Shown here: piece by piece, positions 25,457 through 33,885 of the stretch
Layout of the letters: the number at the start of each line of letters is the position of its first letter
How positions within the stretch are numbered: the stretch's first letter is position 1
Source: DATKMG01 sp035541995
GTDB lineage: Bacteria > Acidobacteriota > Terriglobia > Versatilivoradales > Versatilivoraceae
Direction of reading: 5' to 3'
NCBI GenBank assembly: GCA_035541995.1
Contig: DATKMG010000666.1
Coordinates: 1-42,451, forward strand
Length of the DNA stretch: 42,451 nt
The notes under the pieces: generated by a model
What the model saw: the letters and a program-made list of their open reading frames with translations, nothing else
What the model was told of the DNA's origin: nothing
Database searches by the model: none
Made by a program: the position numbers and the translations under genes

Positions 25457-25482
25457 ATTAAGAAGGGATTTTCAAGAGAGAG

Positions 25483-25525
25483 AGTGCCGCATAAGCTATT
25501 TAGGTCACCACGGTCGATGAAAATG
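25483..25525 (+). repeat. Dispersed 43-bp repeat, copy 2
   Basis: Begins AGTGCCGCATAAGC and ends TCACCACGGTCGATGAAAAT, matching the opposite-strand copy at 35912-35955 over its right half nearly perfectly. An 8-bp hairpin (TCGACCTC, GGA, GAGGTCGA; 25531-25549) follows directly. Confidence 0.75.
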
Positions 25526-25680
25526 GGTCATCGACCTCGGAGAGGTCGATTTCATTGGAGTGTCATGCGCTGTTTCGGCGCGCATTTGACGAAGAAAATT
25601 GCACTGAGACCAGGAAGCAGGCGGAAGAAATTGCAGCCTGGGACAGAGTGAGTGATTTTCGCTGAATGAGGCCCTGCGTC

Positions 25681-25787
25681 ATGCAATGTACCCCACTCTT
25701 ACTCCCCAATCAGGCCCGGTAATACTTTCAGGCGCTTTACGTCCCCATCCTGATCGGGGAGTATATGGGATTCTCATCCCATTGCAT
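25681..25787. repeat. Nested palindromic element 3 / possible terminator
   Basis: Outer arms ATGCAATG (25681-25688) and CATTGCAT (25780-25787); inner 15-base arms at 25700-25714 and 25749-25763 match at 14 positions; a small TGGGA/TCCCA hairpin lies at 25766-25781. The right end touches the stop codon of the PspC gene, so it may also terminate that transcript. Confidence 0.7.
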
Positions 25788-26098
25788 CAGACCTGAGCAG
25801 TCCGGGGACGACGGACCACCTCGTTCTCGTTGGGAACAATGAAAATCATCGCCAGATATGCCAGAAGCCCGATCCCCCCAGAGAGAAAGGTCAACAGGAC
25901 CCAGGCCACTCGAATCAAGGTCGAATCTATTTCCAGATAGTCACCCAACCCCCCGCAGATTCCTGATAGCTTACGATCCGACAAGGAACGATAGAGCTTC
26001 TTCGCAGGACGGAAGGTAACGTTCAGGCTCGATCCGCAGTGTTTGCATTTGATGGCTTCTTCCTGAATCTCTTCAGCACAATAAGGGCATTTCTTCAT
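25787..26098 (-). CDS. Zinc-ribbon PspC domain protein
   Basis: The 103-residue protein joins an N-terminal zinc ribbon (CPYCAEEI and CKHCGSS, two CxxC pairs at residues 4-7 and 18-21) to a PspC domain (about 33-90) with the typical LSGICGGLGDYLEID and RVAWVLLTFLSGGIGLLAYLAMIFIVP membrane segment. PspC proteins take part in the envelope stress (phage-shock) response in some bacteria; the zinc-ribbon form is common in Acidobacteriota and relatives. No pspA or pspF is adjacent. The ATG at 26098 has a near-perfect Shine-Dalgarno sequence (GGAGGT), better than the longer upstream start. It is a single-gene unit. Confidence 0.9.
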   Translation of the reverse strand: MKKCPYCAEEIQEEAIKCKHCGSSLNVTFRPAKKLYRSLSDRKLSGICGGLGDYLEIDSTLIRVAWVLLTFLSGGIGLLAYLAMIFIVPNENEVVRRPRTAQV

Positions 26099-26278
26099 AG
26101 TACCTCCTTCCAACACGGTCTTCCCTTGGTGTCCCGTGATCACCCTTTATATGCCAATACGAAGTCCTCGGAAGGAATGTTCCCGGAATCAAGTGGCAAC
26201 TAGACTACGGCCGTAAGTTCGACGACCGTGATTTTTCGTCGTGATGACGAATCTGTTTCTCTCAAACCTATTCCATGC

Positions 26279-27355
26279 CTAAGCCACTGAAACGTCCTTC
26301 GAGAGATACACGTCCTGAATGGCGTTGAGCAATTGGACACCCTCTTTCATCGGGCGTTGGAACGCCTTGCGGCCCGAAATCAAACCCATGCCGCCAGCAC
26401 GCTTGTTGATCACCGCTGTGGCAACGGCCTCCGCAAAATCGTTTTTGCCCGAAGCACCTCCGCTGTTGATGAGGCCTGCACGACCCATGTAGCAATTGGC
26501 TACCTGGTAGCGACATAGGTCGATGGGATGGTCACTGCATAGCTCAGTGTACATCCGTTTGTCGTACTTGCCGTAGCTGACTCCCCCCGAGTTCAGCACC
26601 TCATAACCACCATTGTTTTCCGGGAGTTTCTGCTTGATGATGTCAGCCTGAATCGTGACACCCAGATGGTTGGCTTGCCCGGTAAGGTCGGCTGAGACAT
26701 GGTAGTCCTTGTCTTTCTTAAACTGGCTGTTCCGCAGATAGCACCAGAGCACGGTCGCCAACCCCATCTCGTGGGCCATTGCAAAGGCTTGGCTGATCTC
26801 CACAATCTGCCGACCACTTTCGGCCGACCCAAAATAAATAGTCGCTCCAGCAGCCGAGGCTCCCATGTCTGCCACTTGCTTGATCGTACCAAAAAGGACT
26901 TGGTCGAATTTGTTGGGATAGGTCATCAGTTCGTTGTGATTAATCTTGACTATAAATGGAATTTTGTGGGCGTACTTGCGAGCCACCGAACCCAGGACTC
27001 CGTAAGTGGATGCGACCGCGTTACAGCCACCTTCGATCGCCAGACGAACAATATTTTCTCCATCAAAGTAGTCTGGATTCTTGGAGAAACTGGCGCCACC
27101 AGAATGTTCGATCCCCTGGTCGACGGGCAGAATGGAGAGGTAACCGGTCCCGGCCAAACGGCCTGTGCTGGATAGTAATCGTTGCAGGTTGTTCAAAACT
27201 CGATTATTGCGGTCTGAGGCTGTCCAAATCCGATCCACATAATCGGGGCCTGGGAGATGCAACCGCTCCTTGGGGATTTTTGGATTTGAGAATTCTAAGA
27301 GGTAATCGGCTTTGTCACCGAGATGTGCAAGACATTTTGGAAGTGTTGTAATCAA
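26279..27355 (-). CDS. fbaB: Class I fructose-bisphosphate aldolase (DhnA type)
   Basis: The 358-residue protein is a full-length DhnA/FbaB-type aldolase: a catalytic aspartate in ILPVDQGIEHS (Asp79), the strand FIVKINHNE, ATIYFGS, and the Schiff-base lysine in ADIIKQKLP (Lys241, by analogy with the E. coli enzyme), followed by the phosphate-binding SGGASGKNDF and MGLISGRKAFQRP. It interconverts fructose-1,6-bisphosphate with dihydroxyacetone phosphate and glyceraldehyde-3-phosphate. No ATG is available near the N-terminus; the TTG start is supported by AAGGGA seven bases upstream. It lies about 100 bases after rpe, with ppgK before that, giving a central-carbon gene set. Confidence 0.93.
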   Translation of the reverse strand: MITTLPKCLAHLGDKADYLLEFSNPKIPKERLHLPGPDYVDRIWTASDRNNRVLNNLQRLLSSTGRLAGTGYLSILPVDQGIEHSGGASFSKNPDYFDGENIVRLAIEGGCNAVASTYGVLGSVARKYAHKIPFIVKINHNELMTYPNKFDQVLFGTIKQVADMGASAAGATIYFGSAESGRQIVEISQAFAMAHEMGLATVLWCYLRNSQFKKDKDYHVSADLTGQANHLGVTIQADIIKQKLPENNGGYEVLNSGGVSYGKYDKRMYTELCSDHPIDLCRYQVANCYMGRAGLINSGGASGKNDFAEAVATAVINKRAGGMGLISGRKAFQRPMKEGVQLLNAIQDVYLSKDVSVA

Positions 27356-27456
27356 GGCTTTTCCCTTTCGTTCGAAGTTTTACACCTTCATTCTAACAGA
27401 CACCGACGCCATGAGAAATCACGAAAATACACACTCCTTTTGGAAATTAAATCATT

Positions 27457-28149
27457 CTACGGCGGCGCCCCTGCAGCCGGTTCAGGGGCAGTAACATTTA
27501 CAGCGTTGAAGAATTCGCGCATTCCAGCCTCTAGACCCTCGGGGTGACGGAAGATCGCCGTACCAGCCACCAGGACGCGGGCTCCAGCATTTACGGCAGC
27601 CGGGATGGTGTGGGTCTCGATTCCACCATCTACTTCGAGATCACATCGAGGATTTCGCAGATCAAGCATTTGCCGCATTCTTTCGATCTTTTTGAGGGTG
27701 TAGCCGATGAATTCCTGCCCGCCGAAGCCAGGATTGACCGTCATCACGAGAACCAAGTCCAGCAGTTCAATGAGATTCTCAAGCACAATGACCGGCGTAG
27801 AAGGATTGATGGCCACACCAGCGCGCTTCCCTAAACCTTTGATTTGGTGAATCAGTCGATCCAGGTGTGGATACGCTTCCTGATGCACGATGACGGTGTC
27901 CGCGCCAGCCTGGGCAAAAGGCTCAACATAGCGCTCGGGATGCACGATCATCAAATGAGTCTCCAAAGGGAGCCTTGTCACTGGACGCAAGGCCTTTACG
28001 ACGGGAATCCCGAAACTGATGTTGGGCACGAACGAACCGTCCATGATATCCAGGTGAATCCTGTCGGCGCCTGCGGACTCTACAGCCTTGACCTGTTCGC
28101 CTAAGCACAACAGGTCGGCTGCTAGAATGGAAGGAGCAATTTTAATCAT
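27457..28149 (-). CDS. rpe: Ribulose-phosphate 3-epimerase
   Basis: The 230-residue TIM barrel shows the family motifs in order: IAPSILAADLLCLG, RIHLDIMDGSFVPNISFG, LPLETHLMI, MTVNPGFGGQEF and LEVDGGI, with the metal-binding histidines and the catalytic aspartates in LDIMDG and VDGG. It converts ribulose-5-phosphate to xylulose-5-phosphate in the pentose phosphate pathway. The length is usual, with a short proline/alanine-rich tail. It starts 10 bases after the ppgK stop and is almost certainly co-transcribed with it. The pair links glucose phosphorylation to the pentose phosphate route. Confidence 0.96.
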   Translation of the reverse strand: MIKIAPSILAADLLCLGEQVKAVESAGADRIHLDIMDGSFVPNISFGIPVVKALRPVTRLPLETHLMIVHPERYVEPFAQAGADTVIVHQEAYPHLDRLIHQIKGLGKRAGVAINPSTPVIVLENLIELLDLVLVMTVNPGFGGQEFIGYTLKKIERMRQMLDLRNPRCDLEVDGGIETHTIPAAVNAGARVLVAGTAIFRHPEGLEAGMREFFNAVNVTAPEPAAGAPP

Positions 28150-28159
28150 GGATGGGTGC

Positions 28160-28909
28160 TCAGCCTCTCTCGTTCCGCCAGAGTGCTATCCCCCCGAACA
28201 AGCCTTCCCGGTTTGGAACGAGCTTGGCATTTGCTGGAAGTTTAATAGTGACTTTCTTGGCATTTCCTCCGCCGACGTAGAGCTGGTCATAGTTGAACAG
28301 ATACTCCCAGCGCTCGATGGCCAGCTTCAGGCGCCTGTTCCAACGCCTAGTGCCAATGCTGTCAAGAGCCCTTTTGCCGAGCTGTTCTTCGTAAGTTTCC
28401 CCTTTGCGAAAAGGATGGTGAGCCATTTCAAGTCCGGGCACAAGCGTACCATCCACAAAAAGAGAGGAACCCAACCCTGTCCCTAAGGTGATTGTCAGCT
28501 CCAGGCCTTTCCCGGTTATGGCTCCAAAGCCCTGCATGGCTGCGTCGTTGACCACCCGCACCGGCTTCCCCAGCAATTGAGATAATTCAGTGGCTAAATC
28601 AAACCCGATCCATTTAGGGTGAAGGTTATGAGCTGTCCAGGTGACTCCTTTCTTAATTACACCGGGAAAACCCGCCGAAACGCGATCGAAGGGAACAAGT
28701 TGTTGGGCCAGGGTTTCAATCACCCTGAAGACAGCCTTCGGAGTAGGAGGCTTAGGAGTCAGTTCTCTCAAGAAGGGAGTCGTCGGTTGGTTGTTGGCGT
28801 CCACCGTAACGGCCTTGACCCCTGTTCCCCCAATATCAATGGCCAGAGTCAGAGGCCCTTTGGGTTCCTGGTCAAAGTCCTGCGTTTTCGTGCGTTGATC
28901 AGAAGGCAT
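28160..28909 (-). CDS. ppgK: Polyphosphate glucokinase (ROK family)
   Basis: The 249-residue protein is a ROK-family sugar kinase: phosphate-binding LAIDIGGTGVKA (about 22-33), catalytic aspartate in VVNDAAMQGFG, a second phosphate motif TLGTGLGSSLFVDG, and a C-terminal YVGGGNAKK. The segment GKRALDSIGTRRWNRRL with the following helix is typical of polyphosphate-dependent glucokinases rather than ATP-only ROK kinases, and the ROK zinc-binding CxCGxxGC motif is absent, as in that subfamily. It phosphorylates glucose using polyphosphate, possibly also ATP. The ATG at 28909 has GGAGGTG just upstream. It heads the ppgK-rpe unit. Confidence 0.88.
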   Translation of the reverse strand: MPSDQRTKTQDFDQEPKGPLTLAIDIGGTGVKAVTVDANNQPTTPFLRELTPKPPTPKAVFRVIETLAQQLVPFDRVSAGFPGVIKKGVTWTAHNLHPKWIGFDLATELSQLLGKPVRVVNDAAMQGFGAITGKGLELTITLGTGLGSSLFVDGTLVPGLEMAHHPFRKGETYEEQLGKRALDSIGTRRWNRRLKLAIERWEYLFNYDQLYVGGGNAKKVTIKLPANAKLVPNREGLFGGIALWRNERG

Positions 28910-29179
28910 GGGCGTCCACCTCCGTTCAATTCTCACACAGCCAGCATAAGCACAACATTAATACGTTGCCTGTACAACGGAGTCAATCCAAAAATAGAAA
29001 TGCCCGATACCAGTAAGAGCACGTTTTCGAGAATTTTTATCGTCGTCGTTCTCATCCCCCGACATGTAAACCTCCAAATACGACGAGGAAAACGATTCGC
29101 TCAGGGCCCCACATTTCCTTTCATGCTAAATGGTGCCCGTGGTATCCTCGACAAGTAATCTGCCCTGCACAGTGCGCTC

Positions 29180-30907
29180 TCAAGGGACGGCCTTTTCCTC
29201 CACTCTCAGAATCTGCCGCGGCGTTGGATTGGTCAACACTTGCTCGATGCCGCTCGGCCAGTTAATCCGAATCTCTTTGATCTTCTTTTCCCTCCCGATC
29301 CCCATGAAGACCCGCCGGTCATTAGCCGATTGGTAACTGGACTCTGTCGTCACCTGGTAATATTGGGATCTGCCACTCTCGCTAACGAGCTTGACCTTGG
29401 CTCCAATGCCGTCCCGATTGCTCTTGGTGCCCCGCAATTCAAGTCCGATCCAGGTGTTCTTATTTCCGCCATCGTTCCGAAGAATGTAGGCGGGAGAAGT
29501 CAGATTGGAAACCACCAAATCAATGTCTCCGTCATTGTCAAGGTCGCCGAAGGCTGCGCCCCGACTGGCAAAGCTCTTGGTAAAGATTTCGCCGGAGGTG
29601 CTTGAGACATTGATAAAGCGTTTGCCGTCGTTCTTGAGCAGGAGGGGTTTCTGCATGTAGCTTAAATGAGGTTGGGTCTTTTCGATGTTGTCCATGACGT
29701 GACTGTTGGCCAAGAATAGGTCTTTGTAACCGTCATTGTCGTAATCATAGATGTGCATTCCCCACCCGCCCAAGAGCCGAGTAAGATCTCCCAGATTGGA
29801 CATCATGGTGGCAAAGGTGAACGTCCCGTCTCCATTATTATGGAAATAAGCATAGGTCTCGTTCGAGAGGGCTGTAGTGATGATGTCAAAGGACCCATCA
29901 TCATCCAAGTCCTGGGCGTCTGTACCCATTCCCGAAAAGGTATTGCCCTGGTCGGTGTAGCCAACCCCAGCTAGAGTACCGGTTTCGGTAAACGTTCCAT
30001 TGCCATTGTTTATGAACAGAAATTGCGGGAAAGCATCATTAGCCACATAGATGTCCGGCCAGCCATCATTATTGAAATCGGCGACGCAGACTCCCAACCC
30101 ATAGCCTGGTTTGGACTTGATACCACTAGGCTCACTGACGTCAGTAAATGTCCCGTTGCCGTTGTTCTTGAACAAGTAGTTGGAGACAGCTTTAAAGTTG
30201 TCCGGGTGACAATAGGCACGGGCACCTGGAGGCCTGTTCCCACAATACGGATTGCCTGCAAAATTCCATTCCATGTAGCGACAAATGAAAAGATCGAGAA
30301 ACCCGTCCTTATTGTAATCGAAGAAAACCGCACTGGTAGCCCAGCCTTCGGTCTTCAAACCCGCTTCGGCCGTGACATCCGTGAAGGTTCCGTTGCCATT
30401 GTTTCGATAGAGAATGCACGGACCATAATTGGTGACCAGGATATCCGGATACCCATCATTGTTATAATCGCCGACGGCCACTCCATTGCCGTAACCTTTC
30501 CCTTTCAAGCCGGCTTTCTCGGTCACATCGGTAAAAGTCCCATCATGGTTGTTCCGGTACAAGCGGTTCCAAAATTCAGGCGAAGCTTTGTCGAGCTCTT
30601 CTCCGTCAGGTTGAGGATCCTTTAACCTGGCTCCATTCACGAAGAAAATATCCAGCCAGCCGTCTCCGTCGTAATCGAGGACTCCAACTCCGCCAATCAT
30701 TGTCTCAATCAGATACTTATTGGGTGTCGCGGAATTGAGGGCTTGAAAACGGATTTTGGAAGGCTCGGTAATATCCGTATAGCGAACAGCCTCTGAACTC
30801 TCTTCAGAACCAGAAGGCCGCGAACAGATGGAAATCAATGGGACAATGAGAAGCAAGCTGGACAACAGTGACGGGTAAAAGACACGGGGGGGGCGGAATC
30901 GAATCAT
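29180..30907 (-). CDS. CRTAC1/UnbV FG-GAP repeat exported protein
   Basis: The 575-residue protein has an N-terminal signal segment (RVFYPSLLSSLLLIVPLISIC) and then a beta-propeller made of FG-GAP/VCBS repeats with calcium-binding loops such as DYDGDGWLDI, DYNNDGYPDI, DYNKDGFLDL, DFNNDGWPDI and DLDNDGDIDL. The C-terminal 90 residues are an ASPIC/UnbV domain (NTWIGLELRGTKSNRDGIGA, then INWPSGIEQVL). CRTAC1-type proteins are extracellular or periplasmic; their function in bacteria is unproven, with proposals in adhesion and glycan binding. The start is chosen at the signal peptide; it has no clear Shine-Dalgarno sequence. Longer in-frame starts would bury the signal. Neighbours give no obvious link. 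Confidence 0.92.
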   Translation of the reverse strand: MIRFRPPRVFYPSLLSSLLLIVPLISICSRPSGSEESSEAVRYTDITEPSKIRFQALNSATPNKYLIETMIGGVGVLDYDGDGWLDIFFVNGARLKDPQPDGEELDKASPEFWNRLYRNNHDGTFTDVTEKAGLKGKGYGNGVAVGDYNNDGYPDILVTNYGPCILYRNNGNGTFTDVTAEAGLKTEGWATSAVFFDYNKDGFLDLFICRYMEWNFAGNPYCGNRPPGARAYCHPDNFKAVSNYLFKNNGNGTFTDVSEPSGIKSKPGYGLGVCVADFNNDGWPDIYVANDAFPQFLFINNGNGTFTETGTLAGVGYTDQGNTFSGMGTDAQDLDDDGSFDIITTALSNETYAYFHNNGDGTFTFATMMSNLGDLTRLLGGWGMHIYDYDNDGYKDLFLANSHVMDNIEKTQPHLSYMQKPLLLKNDGKRFINVSSTSGEIFTKSFASRGAAFGDLDNDGDIDLVVSNLTSPAYILRNDGGNKNTWIGLELRGTKSNRDGIGAKVKLVSESGRSQYYQVTTESSYQSANDRRVFMGIGREKKIKEIRINWPSGIEQVLTNPTPRQILRVEEKAVP

Positions 30908-31269
30908 CGGATGAATTCTGGAATTTGGACGCTCGTGCAACGGCAGGAGCCCGGGACGGCCGAGCCCCAGCTCGGCAAGGGTCGAAGTGGGCGTCGGCGA
31001 TCCCAGGTTCCTGTCCCTCGCTGGACCTGGGCTTAATTTCAATCGCCCCTACAGGGGTCTAAGTCGCATCAGCGGCATCCTGCCTCTACATTTATCGAAA
31101 ACGTCCAATCTCCAGGTGAATTATATCATTGGCTGTTTCCCGACGTTTTGGTTAGCTATCCCCCGCAGCGTAGCCGATCCGTTGGAGGCGTAAGGACCGG
31201 ATCCGCGAAATCACATTCCCTACCGCATCCCTGGATAGAATGGGGACCAATCAGGGGATGCATCAATAT
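30908..31269. other. Gene-free stretch
   Basis: About 360 bases between the CRTAC1 gene and the decarboxylase gene. A short CCCC-TACA-GGGG hairpin lies near 31048-31059; nothing else is supported. Confidence 0.5.
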
Positions 31270-32721
31270 TCATGGGTGCTTTTCATCCTCCAGGATCTGG
31301 GCAGCATTTAGAATCCTCTGCCAAGCCCGCTGCACATGGCGTTGTTCGGTATGAGTCTGTCCGACGCAGAACCTGAGGGTATATTTGTCATTGAGAGTTG
31401 TGTGGGTCAGAAACATGTCACCGCCCCGGTTCAGCTGATCCAAGAGCCGGCGGTTCATTTCGTCTCCATCTCTGTGCCGGAAGCAAACGAGGTTCAAAGG
31501 AGGGGGCATTACCAATTCGAAGCGGGAAGATTCCTTGACCCAAGCGGCAAAGTTTTGAGCCAACTCGACATGGTGTCGAACGTGGTAGCGCAATCCCTCA
31601 ACTCCGTAGTGACGGATCACAAACCATAGTTTCAACGCCCGAAAACGCCTGCCTAGCGGGACATGCCAATCTCGATAATCAATGACCGCCCCTGACTCGG
31701 TGGGCTTATTGCGCAGATATTCGGGCATAATGCTTAATGTCCGGATCAAGGCTTCCCGATTGGCCACGTAGAAGCAGTCACAATCGAAATTGGTAAACAT
31801 CCACTTGTGAGGGTTGAAGCAGTAACTGTCAGCCAATTCCAGACCGTGATGAATGTAACGGAACTCGGGGCAAAGGGCAGCCGTTCCTGACATGGCCGCA
31901 TCCACATGAAACCATATTCCTTCTGTACTGCAGATGCGCCCGATCTCGGTCAATGGATCGATGGCGTTAGAAGATGTTGTTCCCACGGTTGCACACACCA
32001 TGCAGGGGATTAGCCCCGCTTGACGGTCCTGCGTAATCTGCCTTGCCAGGCTGGCAGGTCGGAGTGCAAATCGGTCATCCACCTCGATGAGCCGCAGATT
32101 CTGCTGGCCCAATCCAGCAACCTTCACAGCTTTTTCAATGGAGGAATGGGTTTGAGTGGATCCGTACGCGACCAGACGGCCATTGCAGCCAGATCGATTG
32201 GTCTGGTAATGAGTGGCCCGTTCACGCCCGGCCAACAGAGCACACAGAGCAGCACTGGAGGCCGAGTCCTGGATGACTCCCCCGCCCGTGCCCTCCGACT
32301 TGAACTGTGCCGGCAGCCCGAGCAATTCGGCCAGCCAGTCCAGGACTCGAGTCTCCAATTCCGTACAGGCGGGACTGGTCATCCAGAGCATTCCCTGCAC
32401 CCCAAGGCCCGCAGAAAGTAACTCTCCCAGGATGGCCGGCCCGGAAGCATTGGCAGGAAAAAAAGCAAAGAAATTAGGCGACTGCCAATGGGTGATGCCG
32501 GGCATGATCAACCTGTCAACGTCCTTCAAGATGGTTTCAAAGGCTTCACCGTGGAGCGGCGCGTGTAACGGGAGTGATGCCAGGGTTTCTCCCGGCTGGG
32601 CTCGGGACAACACGGGAAAAGATTCTATGTGCTCATAATAATCGGCGATCCAATCCACTACGGCCCGGCCGCAACGACGAAATTCCTGCGGGCTCATATG
32701 GAAGCTCTTTTCGTATTGCAT
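31270..32721 (-). CDS. PLP-dependent aromatic-L-amino-acid decarboxylase-like protein
   Basis: The 483-residue protein is a group II PLP decarboxylase: His192 in STQTHSS (stacks on PLP), Asp274 in HVDAA (binds the pyridine nitrogen) and the PLP lysine in FNPHKWM (Lys306). The spacing fits aromatic-L-amino-acid decarboxylase (His192, Asp271, Lys303 in the mammalian enzyme). It would turn an amino acid such as tyrosine, tryptophan or phenylalanine into its amine; the substrate is not decided by the motifs. The ATG has GAGGAGGA upstream. It begins 12 bases after the AlgJ-like gene, itself 12 bases after the MBOAT gene, so the decarboxylase is part of an acyl-transfer operon. That context is unusual for the family. 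Confidence 0.9.
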   Translation of the reverse strand: MQYEKSFHMSPQEFRRCGRAVVDWIADYYEHIESFPVLSRAQPGETLASLPLHAPLHGEAFETILKDVDRLIMPGITHWQSPNFFAFFPANASGPAILGELLSAGLGVQGMLWMTSPACTELETRVLDWLAELLGLPAQFKSEGTGGGVIQDSASSAALCALLAGRERATHYQTNRSGCNGRLVAYGSTQTHSSIEKAVKVAGLGQQNLRLIEVDDRFALRPASLARQITQDRQAGLIPCMVCATVGTTSSNAIDPLTEIGRICSTEGIWFHVDAAMSGTAALCPEFRYIHHGLELADSYCFNPHKWMFTNFDCDCFYVANREALIRTLSIMPEYLRNKPTESGAVIDYRDWHVPLGRRFRALKLWFVIRHYGVEGLRYHVRHHVELAQNFAAWVKESSRFELVMPPPLNLVCFRHRDGDEMNRRLLDQLNRGGDMFLTHTTLNDKYTLRFCVGQTHTEQRHVQRAWQRILNAAQILEDEKHP

Positions 32722-32733
32722 TCCTCCTCCTGC

Positions 32734-33873
32734 TCAATCGTGGAGAATCTCCTCGGGCCAAATCGAATCGCCCTGCAATGCATTCAAGTTGACCTCGATT
32801 AGCTGGAATATTAAGAAGCGTGTATCTGGGGGCACTTTAGCGAATTCTTCCCTGAAACGGTAGTTGTAAAATTTCTGGAAGGAGCGAAAGTAGATCAAAA
32901 AGCCAGCTCGCAGAAAGGCATCTGCATATGAATCGCCAAACATCACGGTTGGCGGCAAGAGCTTGGAGTCGGCTGGAAGCTTGCTGCGAAAGTGCCATTC
33001 TGTAAGATCATGAGAAAATGCAAATTCGCGGGGGACTCTTTTCATGCCGACCTCATCTAGAACCAGGTATTGCTCACGGATCGGCCAGAGTAAAGCCAGC
33101 GCGTTGTTCTCTCCTCCTCCGGTAAAAACCCTTGTTATCGGGTTGATGGGCTGGTCCCATAGATTCCCTATGCCACTTTTTTGCCCCAAAAGGTTGACGA
33201 GGTCTCGTGCGATGTATGCTCCAGCAGGATCTGTCCAATGCCAATCGGTCTTGTGAAAGACATTCCAGGTATCCTTCAAGCGCAGCAACTGCGGAGACGG
33301 GTCGATCGAGAGTATTTCCGGGTGGTTGTGCAAGAATTCCCTATAGCGTTGAAACCCGGTGGGACTGGGCCTTCTGGCAGTATTGGCCGGCACCATCTCA
33401 GGATAGATAGTGTTGTTCATGGGACAGGGAATAATCACTAGGGTTATCCCACGGCCCGCCAGACACCGATTGAGTTTTAGAAACCGGGTAAACATGATTT
33501 CAAATTGGGCCAGTGGAACACCTTCAGTTTGAATCTCCTGCTCTTCGAGGACTGATTTGTAAAAGAGCCAGTTCTCACGTCCAATTACGATTTCTTCCGA
33601 CTGTCGAAACAACCAGAAATCGGCCTGGTTCTTGAGACGGATGAAGAGGTCCCTCAAACCGTAATTGTCGTTGAAATACTCTTCATACTTGTGAGCATAG
33701 GAGCCTCCCGGTTCGAATAAGGCTTCCCAGTTCTTCGGGCGCGGAATCTTCAGGCGGTTTTCCGTTAGCGGAGCGTATTGCACAAAATGCCACCATTTGT
33801 AAGCTTTGGGACTACAAAGGAAAAGGAAGAAGATTGTGATGCTGATGATTCGGATGACCCGCTTAGTCTTCAT
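32734..33873 (-). CDS. AlgJ/AlgX-type SGNH acetyltransferase-like protein
   Basis: The 379-residue protein has an N-terminal membrane anchor (residues 6-21) and a periplasmic SGNH-like domain. The catalytic triad of the AlgJ/AlgX group is visible: DWHW (Asp210, His212) and GDSYAD (Ser315). It also keeps the NDNYGLRDLFIRLKN segment typical of these proteins. In alginate O-acetylation such proteins take acyl groups passed by the MBOAT partner across the membrane and transfer them to the polysaccharide. No alginate polymerase or export gene is in the window, so the acceptor here is unknown. It starts 12 bases after the MBOAT gene and ends 12 bases before the decarboxylase. Confidence 0.9.
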   Translation of the reverse strand: MKTKRVIRIISITIFFLFLCSPKAYKWWHFVQYAPLTENRLKIPRPKNWEALFEPGGSYAHKYEEYFNDNYGLRDLFIRLKNQADFWLFRQSEEIVIGRENWLFYKSVLEEQEIQTEGVPLAQFEIMFTRFLKLNRCLAGRGITLVIIPCPMNNTIYPEMVPANTARRPSPTGFQRYREFLHNHPEILSIDPSPQLLRLKDTWNVFHKTDWHWTDPAGAYIARDLVNLLGQKSGIGNLWDQPINPITRVFTGGGENNALALLWPIREQYLVLDEVGMKRVPREFAFSHDLTEWHFRSKLPADSKLLPPTVMFGDSYADAFLRAGFLIYFRSFQKFYNYRFREEFAKVPPDTRFLIFQLIEVNLNALQGDSIWPEEILHD

Positions 33874-33885
33874 TTGACCTGAAAG

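Noticed and set aside
25171..25525. CRISPR array
   Set aside because: Only two copies in the region, spacing over 250 bases, imperfect identity and no cas genes.
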